A stretch of 34,145 nucleotides of DNA from Nesterenkonia cremea (GCF_014642675.1 NZ_BMIS01000016.1:1-34145), one strand, 5' to 3'; positions 1 to 10,210 are shown, numbered from the stretch's first letter. The notes: generated by a model not told the origin, from the letters alone. A program made the numbers and translations.

Positions 1-76
1 TCCTGCAGTGATCCTCCATCATCCGCACTGCCCGGTCCTTGAACTCCGGGGTGTAGAACGTCCTGGTCCTGCTCAT
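1..76 (-). CDS. IS3-family transposase OrfA, N-terminal part (runs off window)
   Basis: Reading the minus strand from the ATG at 74-76 gives about 25 residues beginning MSRTRTFYTPEFKDRAVRMM. This is the typical start of IS3-family OrfA proteins, where a basic stretch and the YTPEFK..AV motif lead into the helix-turn-helix that binds the element ends. The rest of OrfA and all of OrfB lie outside the window. A Shine-Dalgarno-like AGGAGG lies about 5-10 nt upstream on the minus strand. The gene belongs to the insertion sequence whose terminal repeat is at about 108-127. The family assignment is from motif recognition only, so the IS subgroup is not assigned. Confidence 0.75.
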   Translation of the reverse strand, partial: MSRTRTFYTPEFKDRAVRMMEDHCR

Positions 77-127
77 AGTCCGATCCTCCTGAATCAAGTA
101 GGTCGGAACAAAACCCAGGACGGTTCA
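1..127 (-). mobile_element. Partial IS3-like insertion sequence with terminal repeat
   Basis: Read on the minus strand, the element appears to begin at 127 with TGAACCGTCCTGGGTTTTGT. A TGAACCG start is common for IS3-family terminal inverted repeats. The OrfA start codon follows about 50 nt inside. The other end and the duplicated target are not in the window, so the boundary is inferred from the repeat-like end alone. The insertion lies 12 nt beyond the stop codon of the HEPN gene, so it leaves that gene intact. Confidence 0.65.
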
Positions 128-139
128 CCTGCCACCTAG

Positions 140-1687
140 TCACAACGAAAGACGGCCGAGCAGAGTTCGTGCTCTTCTGACTAAATCGGGGCGGGAACCG
201 AGTGACCGGGTCGTCCCTTCTAACATTGCGATTCCTTGGTTATGCAACTCGCCAGCAGTAACCCACTGCTCGTCCGGAACCAGCTTCCCCAAAGTCCACC
301 GCAGTAAGAATTCCCCGTGATGAGCAGCCTGCCGCATATCATCACTCGGATGGCTCAATAGCTCCCCGTGATGCCCTCCATGCACGATCTTATTCCTCTG
401 CTTATAGAGCTGTTCAGCACGTTCGAAGTGATCCCAGAAACCCTCTAAGGCCTCCGGACTGTCACAGTCATTGCCTCCGACGACACGCGCTGCGGCCCGA
501 AGAGCAAATCGTTCCCCTGTGCTTCGATCACGCGGGCGCATCAACACTGCCTCGAGCCCTGAAACACAGTCGAGTATTCGATCAGCTTCGTTATCTCGCG
601 TAGCAAGCATCTGAAGGCGCCGACCAGCGTATGCGTAACCTCTCCTCTCGGAAGTGAGTTGTTTCCAAGCCCCCGGTATCCGCTCAGCGATCTCATTCGG
701 CCAAGGAAATGTCGGATCTCTCCAGGGGTTGAAGTGCCACCGTCCAGCCTCAGCCCGATTGGCAACCTCCAGCTTCAGCACCGATGGCAGATGCCCGCGC
801 CAGCCATCGGACCAGCCGTCGGGAACTACTACCACCTGCTGATAACCGTAGGGCTGTAGCATACCGATGCTGACCGCTTGGAGCGCCGCATCAATCCGCA
901 TTATCTGCTGAATTGAGAGAATGTCATCCCCCAGCAACGGCGACACCATTCGTTGCATGTAATTCTCATTGGAGATCACTACATCCTTGAAGCGCAACGC
1001 ATGTGTTGCAGCCGCTGCCCGATAGGCCCCAATATGTCCATCTGGCTCAACCAAGGGCGCCCGCGCCAATTGCATCTCTGGCTCAATTGGGACTAGAGAA
1101 ACATCCTCCTCCATCTCAATCTGAAGGGGATCGTCAAACTCGAGTCTTGGGATAGGGACCAAGAGGTCGCAAGGCAACGAAGTGTCCAGTCGTGCGCGCT
1201 CAAGGGGCCGATATATGTCGGCGAAGTCACCATTGAGATCGACCTGTGTAGCTTCAGCGCGTTGTATGACTTCCAAGATCAGTCGGAGGAAATCCGCTTG
1301 CCACCATGATTCCCTCGATCTGTTGAATTGCTCTGCATACAAGATCGGCAACCCATGTTCCTCGGTCTTCGGCACGTGGAAACGAGCTACCGCCCAGTCC
1401 AGGGCTTTCCTCACTTCGGGGATAGAGCGAGCTGGTATTCCCCATACTGCGTCGCTTTTGAGATGAACAATCGCTGACCACGCCACAAGCCCCTCTTCGC
1501 CATACACCACCGGCTGCTCGATAGCCGCCGCAGGCCAGCCTGTCTCAGTAACGGCCTGACGGGGCATGGCAACGCGAGGCAGACGGTCTCGACCTTCCGC
1601 CCACCCCATAGCTGCCCGGTAGAGGCTTCTGACGGCACTCTCGACGTACGAGTACATCTCCGGATCCATCGGCGAAGAACCACTCAT
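140..1687 (-). CDS. Apea-like HEPN domain protein
   Basis: This 515-residue protein has no recognised N-terminal domain in its first 360 residues. The C-terminal part (about 365-470) looks like an Apea-like HEPN domain: a helix with ILDCVSGLEAVLM, an ALRAAARV helix, then KQRNKIVHGG with R431-N-x3-H436. That is the RX4H signature of HEPN RNases and HEPN toxins. Proteins of this type are often linked to phage defence or RNA cleavage, but activity here is inferred. Its ATG overlaps the stop of the upstream glycosylase gene by 4 nt (ATGA), so the two are probably translated together. The gene is visibly more A/T-rich than the arginine genes, which suggests transfer. An IS3-like element lies just downstream. 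The large N-terminal region could be the sensor or partner-binding part. Confidence 0.72.
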   Translation of the reverse strand: MSGSSPMDPEMYSYVESAVRSLYRAAMGWAEGRDRLPRVAMPRQAVTETGWPAAAIEQPVVYGEEGLVAWSAIVHLKSDAVWGIPARSIPEVRKALDWAVARFHVPKTEEHGLPILYAEQFNRSRESWWQADFLRLILEVIQRAEATQVDLNGDFADIYRPLERARLDTSLPCDLLVPIPRLEFDDPLQIEMEEDVSLVPIEPEMQLARAPLVEPDGHIGAYRAAAATHALRFKDVVISNENYMQRMVSPLLGDDILSIQQIMRIDAALQAVSIGMLQPYGYQQVVVVPDGWSDGWRGHLPSVLKLEVANRAEAGRWHFNPWRDPTFPWPNEIAERIPGAWKQLTSERRGYAYAGRRLQMLATRDNEADRILDCVSGLEAVLMRPRDRSTGERFALRAAARVVGGNDCDSPEALEGFWDHFERAEQLYKQRNKIVHGGHHGELLSHPSDDMRQAAHHGEFLLRWTLGKLVPDEQWVTAGELHNQGIAMLEGTTRSLGSRPDLVRRARTLLGRLSL

Positions 1688-2331
1688 TGGCGCCGGACTC
1701 CCCTACCTGGCCGATAGCGCGAAACCGACGGGTTGCCTTCCAACCAATAGCGCCAGGGGAAACGCACTGAGCCACCTTTCCCTGAAACCCCCACACGTGG
1801 GCCCTTCGATATCAGCAGGGCATCCACCGGCTCTCGTGGCGCCACAAGGCGAACAGTATCGACGCTTGGGTCACCAGCCTCACCAATCTGTAGGCCTTGC
1901 CCGTCCATAGATAGGGTCAGCCCCATCCCTTGAGCAAATCGCCCTGGGCCGGATAACAGCTTGCTACCCGTGTCCTGACCCCCTCGACGCGTTATTGCGA
2001 GGCTTCTCCCCGCTATGACCTCACCTGCTCGCAGGAGCACACCACCTGCTCTGTTCCCGTTCCCTACGAGGTTGGCGCAATGGTGTATGCCATACGAGAG
2101 GTAAAGGTAGAGGTGACGGGGCGGCCCGAAAAGTGATGCATTGCGCGCGGTCTTGCCGTTATAGCTATGGGCACCGGGATCTTCACCCTGATCTCCGTAT
2201 GCTTCTACCTCTGTGAGCCGCGCTCTGACACTGCCTTCCGCTGTAGTCACAGTCAGCTCACACCCAAGCAACGCTCGCGCGAGCTCCGTGGGGTGATCGT
2301 CGAAGAGGGCATCCAGGTCAGAAACGTCCAT
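1684..2331 (-). CDS. mpg: 3-methyladenine DNA glycosylase (AAG/Mpg family), complete diverged copy
   Basis: The 215-residue protein is a full-length member of the AAG family, which flips out and excises alkylated or deaminated purines to start base excision repair. The human AAG active-site set appears present by motif alignment: E43 (catalytic base, in TEVEAY), Y45, H55 (GAHS), Y80 (YGI), N87 (CANL) and R101 (LLRA). The C-terminal WRYWLEGNPSVS motif is also typical. Its start overlaps the stop of a truncated resident copy by one base (TAATG), with a GAAGG ribosome-binding sequence upstream, and its stop overlaps the HEPN gene by 4 nt. At the protein level the two copies agree over most of the shared 60-70 residues, but the DNA has diverged and this copy is more A/T-rich. 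This favours import from a relative over recent duplication. Confidence 0.9.
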   Translation of the reverse strand: MDVSDLDALFDDHPTELARALLGCELTVTTAEGSVRARLTEVEAYGDQGEDPGAHSYNGKTARNASLFGPPRHLYLYLSYGIHHCANLVGNGNRAGGVLLRAGEVIAGRSLAITRRGGQDTGSKLLSGPGRFAQGMGLTLSMDGQGLQIGEAGDPSVDTVRLVAPREPVDALLISKGPRVGVSGKGGSVRFPWRYWLEGNPSVSRYRPGRGVRRQ

Positions 2332-2633
2332 TAGACAGCGCCTTCTGCAACACGCGGATAAGTATGTCCTGTTGACAAATTGATCCCGTAGTTGAGGTAC
2401 ACGTAGGTGTGCCGCGGAGGGCCGAACAGCGAGCTGTTGCGCGCAGTCCGCCCGTTGAAGCTGTGCGCACCGGGGTCCTCTCCCTGTCCCCCATAGGCCT
2501 CCACCTCAGTGAGCCGTACGGAGACGGAGCCGCCCGCCGTCGTGACCGTCAGCTCACACCCCAGCAGGGTCGGCGCCAACACGGTGGCGTGCTCGTCGAA
2601 GAGCCTCTGGAGCTTCCTTCCATCTGTCATCAC
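2331..2633 (-). pseudogene. mpg: Resident 3-methyladenine DNA glycosylase, truncated N-terminal part
   Basis: The first 84 or so codons match the AAG family (LLGCELTVTT, TEVEAYG, GAHS, GPPRH, YLNYGI) and have host-like G/C-rich codons. After YGI the frame runs into 16 unrelated residues and stops. The regions carrying the family's conserved Asn and the catalytic-pocket Arg are missing, so it should be inactive. The break lies near 2385, taken as the edge of the acquired block. The start is probably the GTG at 2633: a TAACCT -10-like box on the minus strand ends 7 nt before it and no Shine-Dalgarno sequence is seen. The ATG at 2630 is the alternative. The gene diverges from the ABC/YhgE/TetR operon across a 60-bp region holding an inverted-repeat operator. 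Confidence 0.85.
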
Positions 2634-2659
2634 GAGACCAAGGTTAGATCATCCCACTA

Positions 2660-2693
2660 TTGAACTGACCAGTCAGTCTAGTAAGCTGAGGGA
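2660..2693. promoter_or_regulatory. Divergent promoter with TetR-type operator
   Basis: A perfect inverted repeat, ACTGAC-CA-GTCAGT, lies at 2664-2677. On the plus strand it sits between a -35-like TTGAAC (2660-2665) and a -10-like TAAGCT (2682-2687), spaced 16 nt. The -10 box ends 6 nt before the ATG at 2694. The position and palindrome fit autoregulation by the TetR protein encoded third in the operon. The same repeat lies where a -35 for the divergent mpg fragment would be, so that gene may be co-controlled. Confidence 0.6.
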
Positions 2694-3278
2694 ATGCTCG
2701 AACTCGAGGACGTAGGCTTCCACGGCCACCATGCACCCCTGCTGGAGAACGTCAGTGCCAGCATCGGCGAAGGAACTCTCAGCGAGATCACCGCACCCAC
2801 CGGTGACGCCCGCACAGCTCTGGCGCTGATCTGCTCCGGCCGAGCCGCGCCGGACAGCGGAAGGGTGCTGATCCATGGGGCAGCCGAGACCGCCCGGCTC
2901 CGCCGCAGCACGGCGCTGATCGACTCTCCCGGGATCACCGCCCCGGAGCATCACATGCGTGCTCGCGATCTGATCAGCGAGAGCCTGGGACTCATCCCGC
3001 GCAGGCGTGGCACCCGCATCCCTGCAACGGCTCAGTGGATCGCCGAGCAGGAGGTCGCCGACATCGCCGATCGACCCGTGGACTCCCTCCCCTCGGAACT
3101 GCGCCTGTGGATGATGGCCGAACTCGCCTTCGCGGACCCGCAGGTCGAGCTGGTGGTCCTGGACTCGCCCGATCGCCATGACATCTCCGCCGAAGGACTG
3201 TCCGAGACGCTGGAGCTGACCGCAGAGCCCTCCGAGCGCACAGTGCTGGCCATCCTCGCCCAGGAGGTTCTCCGATGA
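2694..3278 (+). CDS. Degenerate ABC transporter ATP-binding-like protein
   Basis: This 194-residue protein has the layout of an ABC ATPase, but its key motifs have decayed. The Walker A position reads APTGDARTAL instead of GxxGxGKS/T and lacks the lysine. The signature region reads VDSLPSELRLW instead of LSGGQ. The Walker B region is VELVVLDSPD, with Ser where the catalytic Glu should be. It is therefore unlikely to hydrolyse ATP in the usual way and may be a regulatory or structural partner of the YhgE/Pip protein. Its stop overlaps the next ATG by 4 nt (ATGA). No ribosome-binding site is well placed, and a -10 box ends 6 nt before the ATG, suggesting a leaderless transcript. Confidence 0.65.
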   Translation: MLELEDVGFHGHHAPLLENVSASIGEGTLSEITAPTGDARTALALICSGRAAPDSGRVLIHGAAETARLRRSTALIDSPGITAPEHHMRARDLISESLGLIPRRRGTRIPATAQWIAEQEVADIADRPVDSLPSELRLWMMAELAFADPQVELVVLDSPDRHDISAEGLSETLELTAEPSERTVLAILAQEVLR

Positions 3279-5494
3279 GCCTGATGACGCTGCCCCGCGC
3301 GGAGTGGAAGCGGCTGACCAGCGGCTTCGACCCCATCAAGACAGTGGTCGGGCTCGCCCTGATCCCTCTGCTGTACGCCGCGGTGTATCTGTACGCCAAT
3401 TGGGACCCCTACGGGAACATGGACAACGTCGACGCCGCCCTGGTCACGTTGGACGAAGGCGCCGAGTTCGACGGCGAGCACCGCGTCATCGGTGATGACG
3501 TCGTCGATGACCTGCTCGAGGACGAGTCCTTCGGCTGGCAGGTGGTCTCAGAGCGTGAGCTGGCCGAACAGGGCACCTCCCGGGGGGACTATCAGTTTGC
3601 ACTGGTCATCCCCGAGGACTTCTCAGCGTCTTTGGCGTCCCCGGCAGACCTGGAGGATCCGGAGCAGGCCCAGATCGAGATCATCAGCAATGAGGCCAAC
3701 AACTACCTGCTCTCAAGCATCCTGGACGTGCTGGCCGCTGAGCTGCACGAATCGGTCTCCGAAGAGGTGGGCCGAGAGGCCGCAGACCAGATGCTCACCG
3801 GCTTCGGGCAGATCCACCAGCAGCTCAATGAGGCTGCCGACGGCGCCGGGGACCTGCAGGACGGCGCCCACGACCTCGAATCAGGACTGGTGGAGCTTCA
3901 CGACGGCTCCGGGGAGCTGAGCCAGGGTGCTTCCGAGCTGAACGATGGCGTAGGCGAACTCAACGACGCCCTGGCCAGCCTCCGCAGCGGCACACAGGAT
4001 CTTGACGAGGGCGCAGGGCAGCTCAGCACAGGCTCCTGGGAACTCTTCGAAGGGATCGCCGAGCTGGACGACGGTGCCGGAGAGCTCCAAGAGGGCGTCG
4101 GCTCACTCGAGGACGGAGCCTCCGCGCTCGATGATGGCCTCGGGGAGCTCAGCTCCGGAGCTGAGAGTGTGGCTGAGGGAAACGAGCAGCTCGCTGGGGC
4201 CTCACAGGATGCGCTGGACGTGCTCACCGAATTCGAAGAAGCCGCCGCAGAGCGCACCGGAGAGAGTGTCCAGCAGCTGGTCGACGCAGGGATCATCTCC
4301 GAGGAGCAGGCCGAGGAGGCCGCCGCTGAGCTGACGCCGATCCTCGAGGAGAGCGAACTGGTGGGCCGCGCCCAGGAGGTCCGAGGCGATCTCGAGGGCG
4401 CACAGGACTCTGTGGATCAGCTGGCCGAGGGATCCCGCGGCGTGGCCGACGGGGCCTCCGAGCTCCAGAGCGGGGCCTCCGAACTGCACGGGGGAGCCTC
4501 GGAGATGGCCGAATCTCTCCCCGCACTCACCGACGGGCTCGGCGAGGCACGATCAGCCTCCTACTCGCTGGCCGAAGGCGCCGGAGAACTCTCGGAGGGA
4601 ACCCAGGAGGCCGACGAGGGCGTCGGACAGCTCCAAGAGGGCGCCGGCGAACTCTCCGAGGGCACCGGGGAGCTGGAAGAAGGAGCCGCGGAGCTCGACG
4701 ACGGCTTGGGCGAGGCGCTGGAGGGCGCCGAACAGCTCAGCGAAGGCAGCGGCGAACTGGCCTCCGAGCTGGGCAGCGGCGCCGAAGAGGTCCCCTCCCC
4801 CGATGAGCAGGAGCGTGAGCAGACCAGCAGCGTCATCGGCAATCCGCTCAACATCACACAGTCCGCCCAGGCTGAAGCCGGCTCCTATGGCGCCGGAATG
4901 GCTCCCTTCTTCATGGGCCTGGCTCTATGGATCGGTGCTCTGGTGATGCTCCAGGTCCTCAGGCCCTTCTCCCCGCGAGCCGTTGCCTCCAACGCCTCCA
5001 CCGCGGCTGTGGCCTTCGGCTCCTGGTTGCCGTTCCTGGCGCTGTCAGCGGTGCAGAGCCTGCTGCTCTATTCAGCCGTCACTCTGGGCCTGGGCCTGGA
5101 GCCTGCTCATCCGGGACTGGCGCTGCTGGTGCTGCTGGCCGCCTCTGCGGCCTTCTCAGCCCTGGTCCACGGCCTGGTGGCGCTGCTGGGCAACCCAGGC
5201 AAATTCGTGGCCATCATCCTGCTGGTGCTTCAGCTGGTGGCCGCCGGGGGCACGTTCCCCAGCCAATCGCTGCCCGGACCGCTGGAGTCGATCCACCCGA
5301 TGCTTCCGTTGACCTATGTGGTGGACGGTCTGCGACATGCCATCTATGGCGCGGACACCTCCGTGGTGCTCAGCAGCCTCGGTGCCCTGGGTGCGGCCAC
5401 GGCCCTCGGCCTGACCGTGCTGCTCCTGGCGATCCGGAAGAATAGGATGTGGACGCTGAAGCGCCTGCACCCGCCCATCGAGGAGGACGCATGA
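3275..5494 (+). CDS. YhgE/Pip family membrane protein
   Basis: The 739-residue protein has one hydrophobic segment near residues 24-44 and a large extracytoplasmic region. A long heptad-like repeat tract (about residues 185-510, units such as ELxxGAxxL, LxDGxGEL) is followed by about five or six membrane segments in the last 200 residues. This is the architecture of YhgE/Pip proteins, which include phage-infection and type VII-linked membrane proteins and resemble ABC-2 permeases. The repeat tract probably forms a long helical stalk. The gene is coupled by ATGA overlaps to the ATPase-like gene upstream and the TetR gene downstream. The combination suggests an exporter-like complex induced by a ligand of the TetR protein. 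The substrate cannot be told from the sequence. Confidence 0.85.
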   Translation: MSLMTLPRAEWKRLTSGFDPIKTVVGLALIPLLYAAVYLYANWDPYGNMDNVDAALVTLDEGAEFDGEHRVIGDDVVDDLLEDESFGWQVVSERELAEQGTSRGDYQFALVIPEDFSASLASPADLEDPEQAQIEIISNEANNYLLSSILDVLAAELHESVSEEVGREAADQMLTGFGQIHQQLNEAADGAGDLQDGAHDLESGLVELHDGSGELSQGASELNDGVGELNDALASLRSGTQDLDEGAGQLSTGSWELFEGIAELDDGAGELQEGVGSLEDGASALDDGLGELSSGAESVAEGNEQLAGASQDALDVLTEFEEAAAERTGESVQQLVDAGIISEEQAEEAAAELTPILEESELVGRAQEVRGDLEGAQDSVDQLAEGSRGVADGASELQSGASELHGGASEMAESLPALTDGLGEARSASYSLAEGAGELSEGTQEADEGVGQLQEGAGELSEGTGELEEGAAELDDGLGEALEGAEQLSEGSGELASELGSGAEEVPSPDEQEREQTSSVIGNPLNITQSAQAEAGSYGAGMAPFFMGLALWIGALVMLQVLRPFSPRAVASNASTAAVAFGSWLPFLALSAVQSLLLYSAVTLGLGLEPAHPGLALLVLLAASAAFSALVHGLVALLGNPGKFVAIILLVLQLVAAGGTFPSQSLPGPLESIHPMLPLTYVVDGLRHAIYGADTSVVLSSLGALGAATALGLTVLLLAIRKNRMWTLKRLHPPIEEDA

Positions 5495-6087
5495 GCCCTG
5501 TCCCGAATGCACGCCCCAAGGCTTCTGCCCGGGTGAAGCTCCTGCACACCATGATGGCCCTGGATGACCACCGCAGCGTCCAGGACCATACAGTCGACGA
5601 GCTGGCTCGATCGGCCGATGTCGCCAAAGGCTCGGTGTACTACCACTTCGGGTCCAAGGAGAACCTGGTCCGGGAGATGCTGGTCCACGGTGCGACCGAG
5701 CTGCAGTCGCTGATGGATGCCATCGAGCAGGATCAGGGCAGCAGTCCGCGCGAGGCATTCCGAGCTCAGCTGCGGGCCGCCTGCCGGTTCCTCGGAGAAT
5801 TCCCCTCCTTCACCGGGCTGGTGGCCTTCGCACTGGCTCAGCGAGAAGGCGACAGCAGCAGTCAGCTCTACGAGGAGAAGGCAGCCATCGTCCGGCTGCT
5901 GGCCGGGCGCATCGAACGTCTGGAAGAGGCTGAGGCGGGACCGACGACGCCGGGGCCCACCTTGGAGATCGCAGCGACGGCCATGCTCTCAGCAGCCGTG
6001 ACGCTGAGCATCGAGCGATTGACCGTCCACCCCGAATGGGAGATCGAAGCCTGCGTAGATGCGCTGCTGCGCCTGGTCACCTCATAG
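5491..6087 (+). CDS. TetR/AcrR family transcriptional regulator
   Basis: The 198-residue protein has a TetR-type helix-turn-helix at about residues 25-60 (TVDELARSADVAKGSVYYHFGSKENLV), followed by a helical ligand-binding domain. The ATG at 5491 is preferred because it overlaps the YhgE stop as ATGA and an AGGAGG sits 4 nt upstream. An upstream in-frame ATG at 5449 would extend it into the preceding gene and is less likely. As the last gene of the operon it probably represses the promoter at 2660-2693 and responds to a compound handled by the membrane complex. The ligand is unknown. Confidence 0.9.
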   Translation: MSPVPNARPKASARVKLLHTMMALDDHRSVQDHTVDELARSADVAKGSVYYHFGSKENLVREMLVHGATELQSLMDAIEQDQGSSPREAFRAQLRAACRFLGEFPSFTGLVAFALAQREGDSSSQLYEEKAAIVRLLAGRIERLEEAEAGPTTPGPTLEIAATAMLSAAVTLSIERLTVHPEWEIEACVDALLRLVTS

Positions 6088-6100
6088 CCGGGACGCCCGG
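6088..6100. terminator. Short hairpin between convergent genes
   Basis: CCGGG-ACG-CCCGG forms a 5-bp stem directly after the TetR stop codon. It lies in the 19-nt gap between convergent tetR and lytic transglycosylase genes. There is no T-tract, so a terminator role is only a suggestion. Confidence 0.3.
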
Positions 6101-6106
6101 GCCCCA

Positions 6107-6919
6107 TCAGCCGGCCGCTGAGTCAGCGTACTCCTGGGCGTGGCGGGCGACGTCGTTGGCGTACTCCACCGACTGGTTATAGGCGGTGACGGCGTCGTTC
6201 CAGCCGTGGTCGGTGGTGAGATCCTCGCCGGAGGCGCAGAGATAGACCGCCGCGGTCAGGGCGGCGTCGTCGTATTGGTGGACATCGGTCTGCCCGTCGA
6301 GATTCCCGTCCTGGGCCCACTGGTACCAGGTGGTGGGGATGAACTGCATCGGCCCCACGGCACGGTCCCACTCATCATCGCCGTCGAGCTCGCCGTCGTC
6401 GGTGTCCGGGATCTCCATGAGCCCCTCAGAGCCGTCCAGCGGCACTCCGATGACCGGTGGGTCCACCACGCCGTCCTCACCGATCTGGGCACCGTCATAG
6501 GAGCCGTGGGCCGACTCCACCTGCCCGACGCCGGCCAGAGTGTTCCAACCGATTCCGCAGTCCGGGTCCTCCTGGGAGACGCGCAGCGCGGCCCCGGCAT
6601 AGGCCTCCACCGCGCGGGAGGGGATCCCGGTCTCCTCCGAGACCTCCTGGACCCAGTCGGAATCCGGCAGATCCGCCAGCGGAACGGCGGCCACCGTCTC
6701 CCACTCCCCTTCAGGGAGCGTGGGCACGGACTGCTCCGGCGCACTGGGGTATCCCAGCTCTGTGGGATGCGGCTCCGGCTCCTCCTGCCGGCCTGCCATG
6801 CTGCGGATCATCACGATGATCATCAGCACCAGCAGCAGGGCGCCCAGGGCCCCCACCGCGGCACGGCGCCGCCAGACCTTCGGCGAAGGTCGGCGGGCGG
6901 GACCGGAGGTGGAGGCCAC
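6107..6919 (-). CDS. Membrane-anchored lytic murein transglycosylase
   Basis: The 270-residue protein starts with a basic N-terminus and one membrane segment (about residues 20-38), then an acidic linker and an extracytoplasmic transglycosylase domain. The catalytic glutamate is likely E135 in GVGQVESAHG, and the AVGPMQFIPTTW motif and a C-terminal YNQSVEYA motif match the SLT/MltB-like lytic transglycosylases. These cleave peptidoglycan between MurNAc and GlcNAc. The GTG start at 6919 lies 7 nt after the argH stop, so it is probably cotranscribed with argGH. No Shine-Dalgarno sequence is obvious, and coupling to argH translation would explain this. The mature domain is strongly acidic, as in many exported proteins of halotolerant actinobacteria. 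Confidence 0.85.
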   Translation of the reverse strand: MASTSGPARRPSPKVWRRRAAVGALGALLLVLMIIVMIRSMAGRQEEPEPHPTELGYPSAPEQSVPTLPEGEWETVAAVPLADLPDSDWVQEVSEETGIPSRAVEAYAGAALRVSQEDPDCGIGWNTLAGVGQVESAHGSYDGAQIGEDGVVDPPVIGVPLDGSEGLMEIPDTDDGELDGDDEWDRAVGPMQFIPTTWYQWAQDGNLDGQTDVHQYDDAALTAAVYLCASGEDLTTDHGWNDAVTAYNQSVEYANDVARHAQEYADSAAG

Positions 6920-6926
6920 GGCGGGC

Positions 6927-9637
<2,711 letters not shown>

Positions 9638-9694
9638 TGCAGGCTCCTTGAGATCTGTGCTGTCTGAGCACGTGGAAGTATGGGATCAGCCGCG

Positions 9695-9733
9695 AGTCTA
9701 CATAAATATTCACCGCCATGCATACTCACACAT
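9695..9733. promoter_or_regulatory. ARG-box module upstream of argG
   Basis: Box A, ACATAAATATTCA (9700-9712), closely matches the ArgR half-site palindrome consensus (TGAATnnnnATTCA type). Box B, TGCATACT (9719-9726), lies 6 nt away. The same two boxes with the same 6-nt gap occur upstream of argC. On the minus strand a -10-like TAGACT (9700-9695) abuts box A, so bound ArgR would cover the argG promoter. The module also lies 50-80 bp upstream of the divergent ankyrin gene. Confidence 0.75.
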
Positions 9734-9740
9734 TTCACCG

Positions 9741-9778
9741 TTGTCCCCACCAGGGTATCGCTCGGTAAAGTAGAGCCC
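9741..9778 (+). promoter_or_regulatory. Candidate leaderless promoter of the ankyrin gene
   Basis: TTGTCC (9741-9746) and TAAAGT (9766-9771) are spaced 19 nt, slightly long. The -10-like box ends 7 nt before the ATG at 9779 and there is no clear Shine-Dalgarno sequence, which fits a transcript starting at the start codon. Confidence 0.4.
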
Positions 9779-10207
9779 ATGGCACATGACTCCGCCCAGG
9801 ACGGGCCCCCAGAGCTGACCGATGAGCAGCTCGAGTTCCTCAACTCCATGTTCGATCTGGCGCGCGCCGGCCGGACCGAGGAGCTGCTGAGCCTGATCGA
9901 CCAGGGGATCCCGGTGAACCTCACCAACTCCAAGGGCGATTCCCTGCTCATCCTGGCCTCCTATAACGACCACGCCGGCCTGGTGCGCGGCCTGCTGGAG
10001 CGCGACGTGGATGTGGACCGCATGAACGACCGCGGTCAGACCGCACTCTCCTGCGCCGTCTTCCGGCAGAACGAAGAGATCACCGCCGCACTGCTGCAGG
10101 CCGGCGCCGACGTCGAGCTGGGCCCGCAGAACGCCTATGCGGTCATCGACATGTTCGGCCTGGAGAACATGCGCACAGTGGTGGACACCCACCGGAAGCA
10201 GGCGTAG
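9779..10207 (+). CDS. Ankyrin-repeat protein
   Basis: The 142-residue protein has three to four ankyrin-type units. Visible elements include NSKGDSLLILASYNDHAGLVRGLLERDVDVD and NDRGQTALSCAVFRQNEEITAALLQAGADVE, with the GxTxL-xxA and LLxxGADV patterns. Such repeats bind other proteins, and there is no enzyme domain. The ATG at 9779 is preferred over upstream in-frame starts, because the upstream stretch covers the ARG boxes and the promoter. A small membrane protein gene follows 3 nt after the stop. The partner protein is unknown. The location between argG and argR may be incidental, or its expression may be affected by ArgR bound nearby. Confidence 0.85.
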   Translation: MAHDSAQDGPPELTDEQLEFLNSMFDLARAGRTEELLSLIDQGIPVNLTNSKGDSLLILASYNDHAGLVRGLLERDVDVDRMNDRGQTALSCAVFRQNEEITAALLQAGADVELGPQNAYAVIDMFGLENMRTVVDTHRKQA

Positions 10208-10210
10208 AGC

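Noticed and set aside
2641..2693. Element attachment site between mpg and the YhgE operon
   Set aside because: The inverted repeat here sits exactly between -35 and -10 boxes, and the composition change lies inside mpg near 2385, so an operator explains it better.
5449..5490. Upstream start for the first TetR regulator
   Set aside because: It would lie inside the YhgE/Pip gene, while the ATG at 5491 has AGGAGG and the ATGA overlap.
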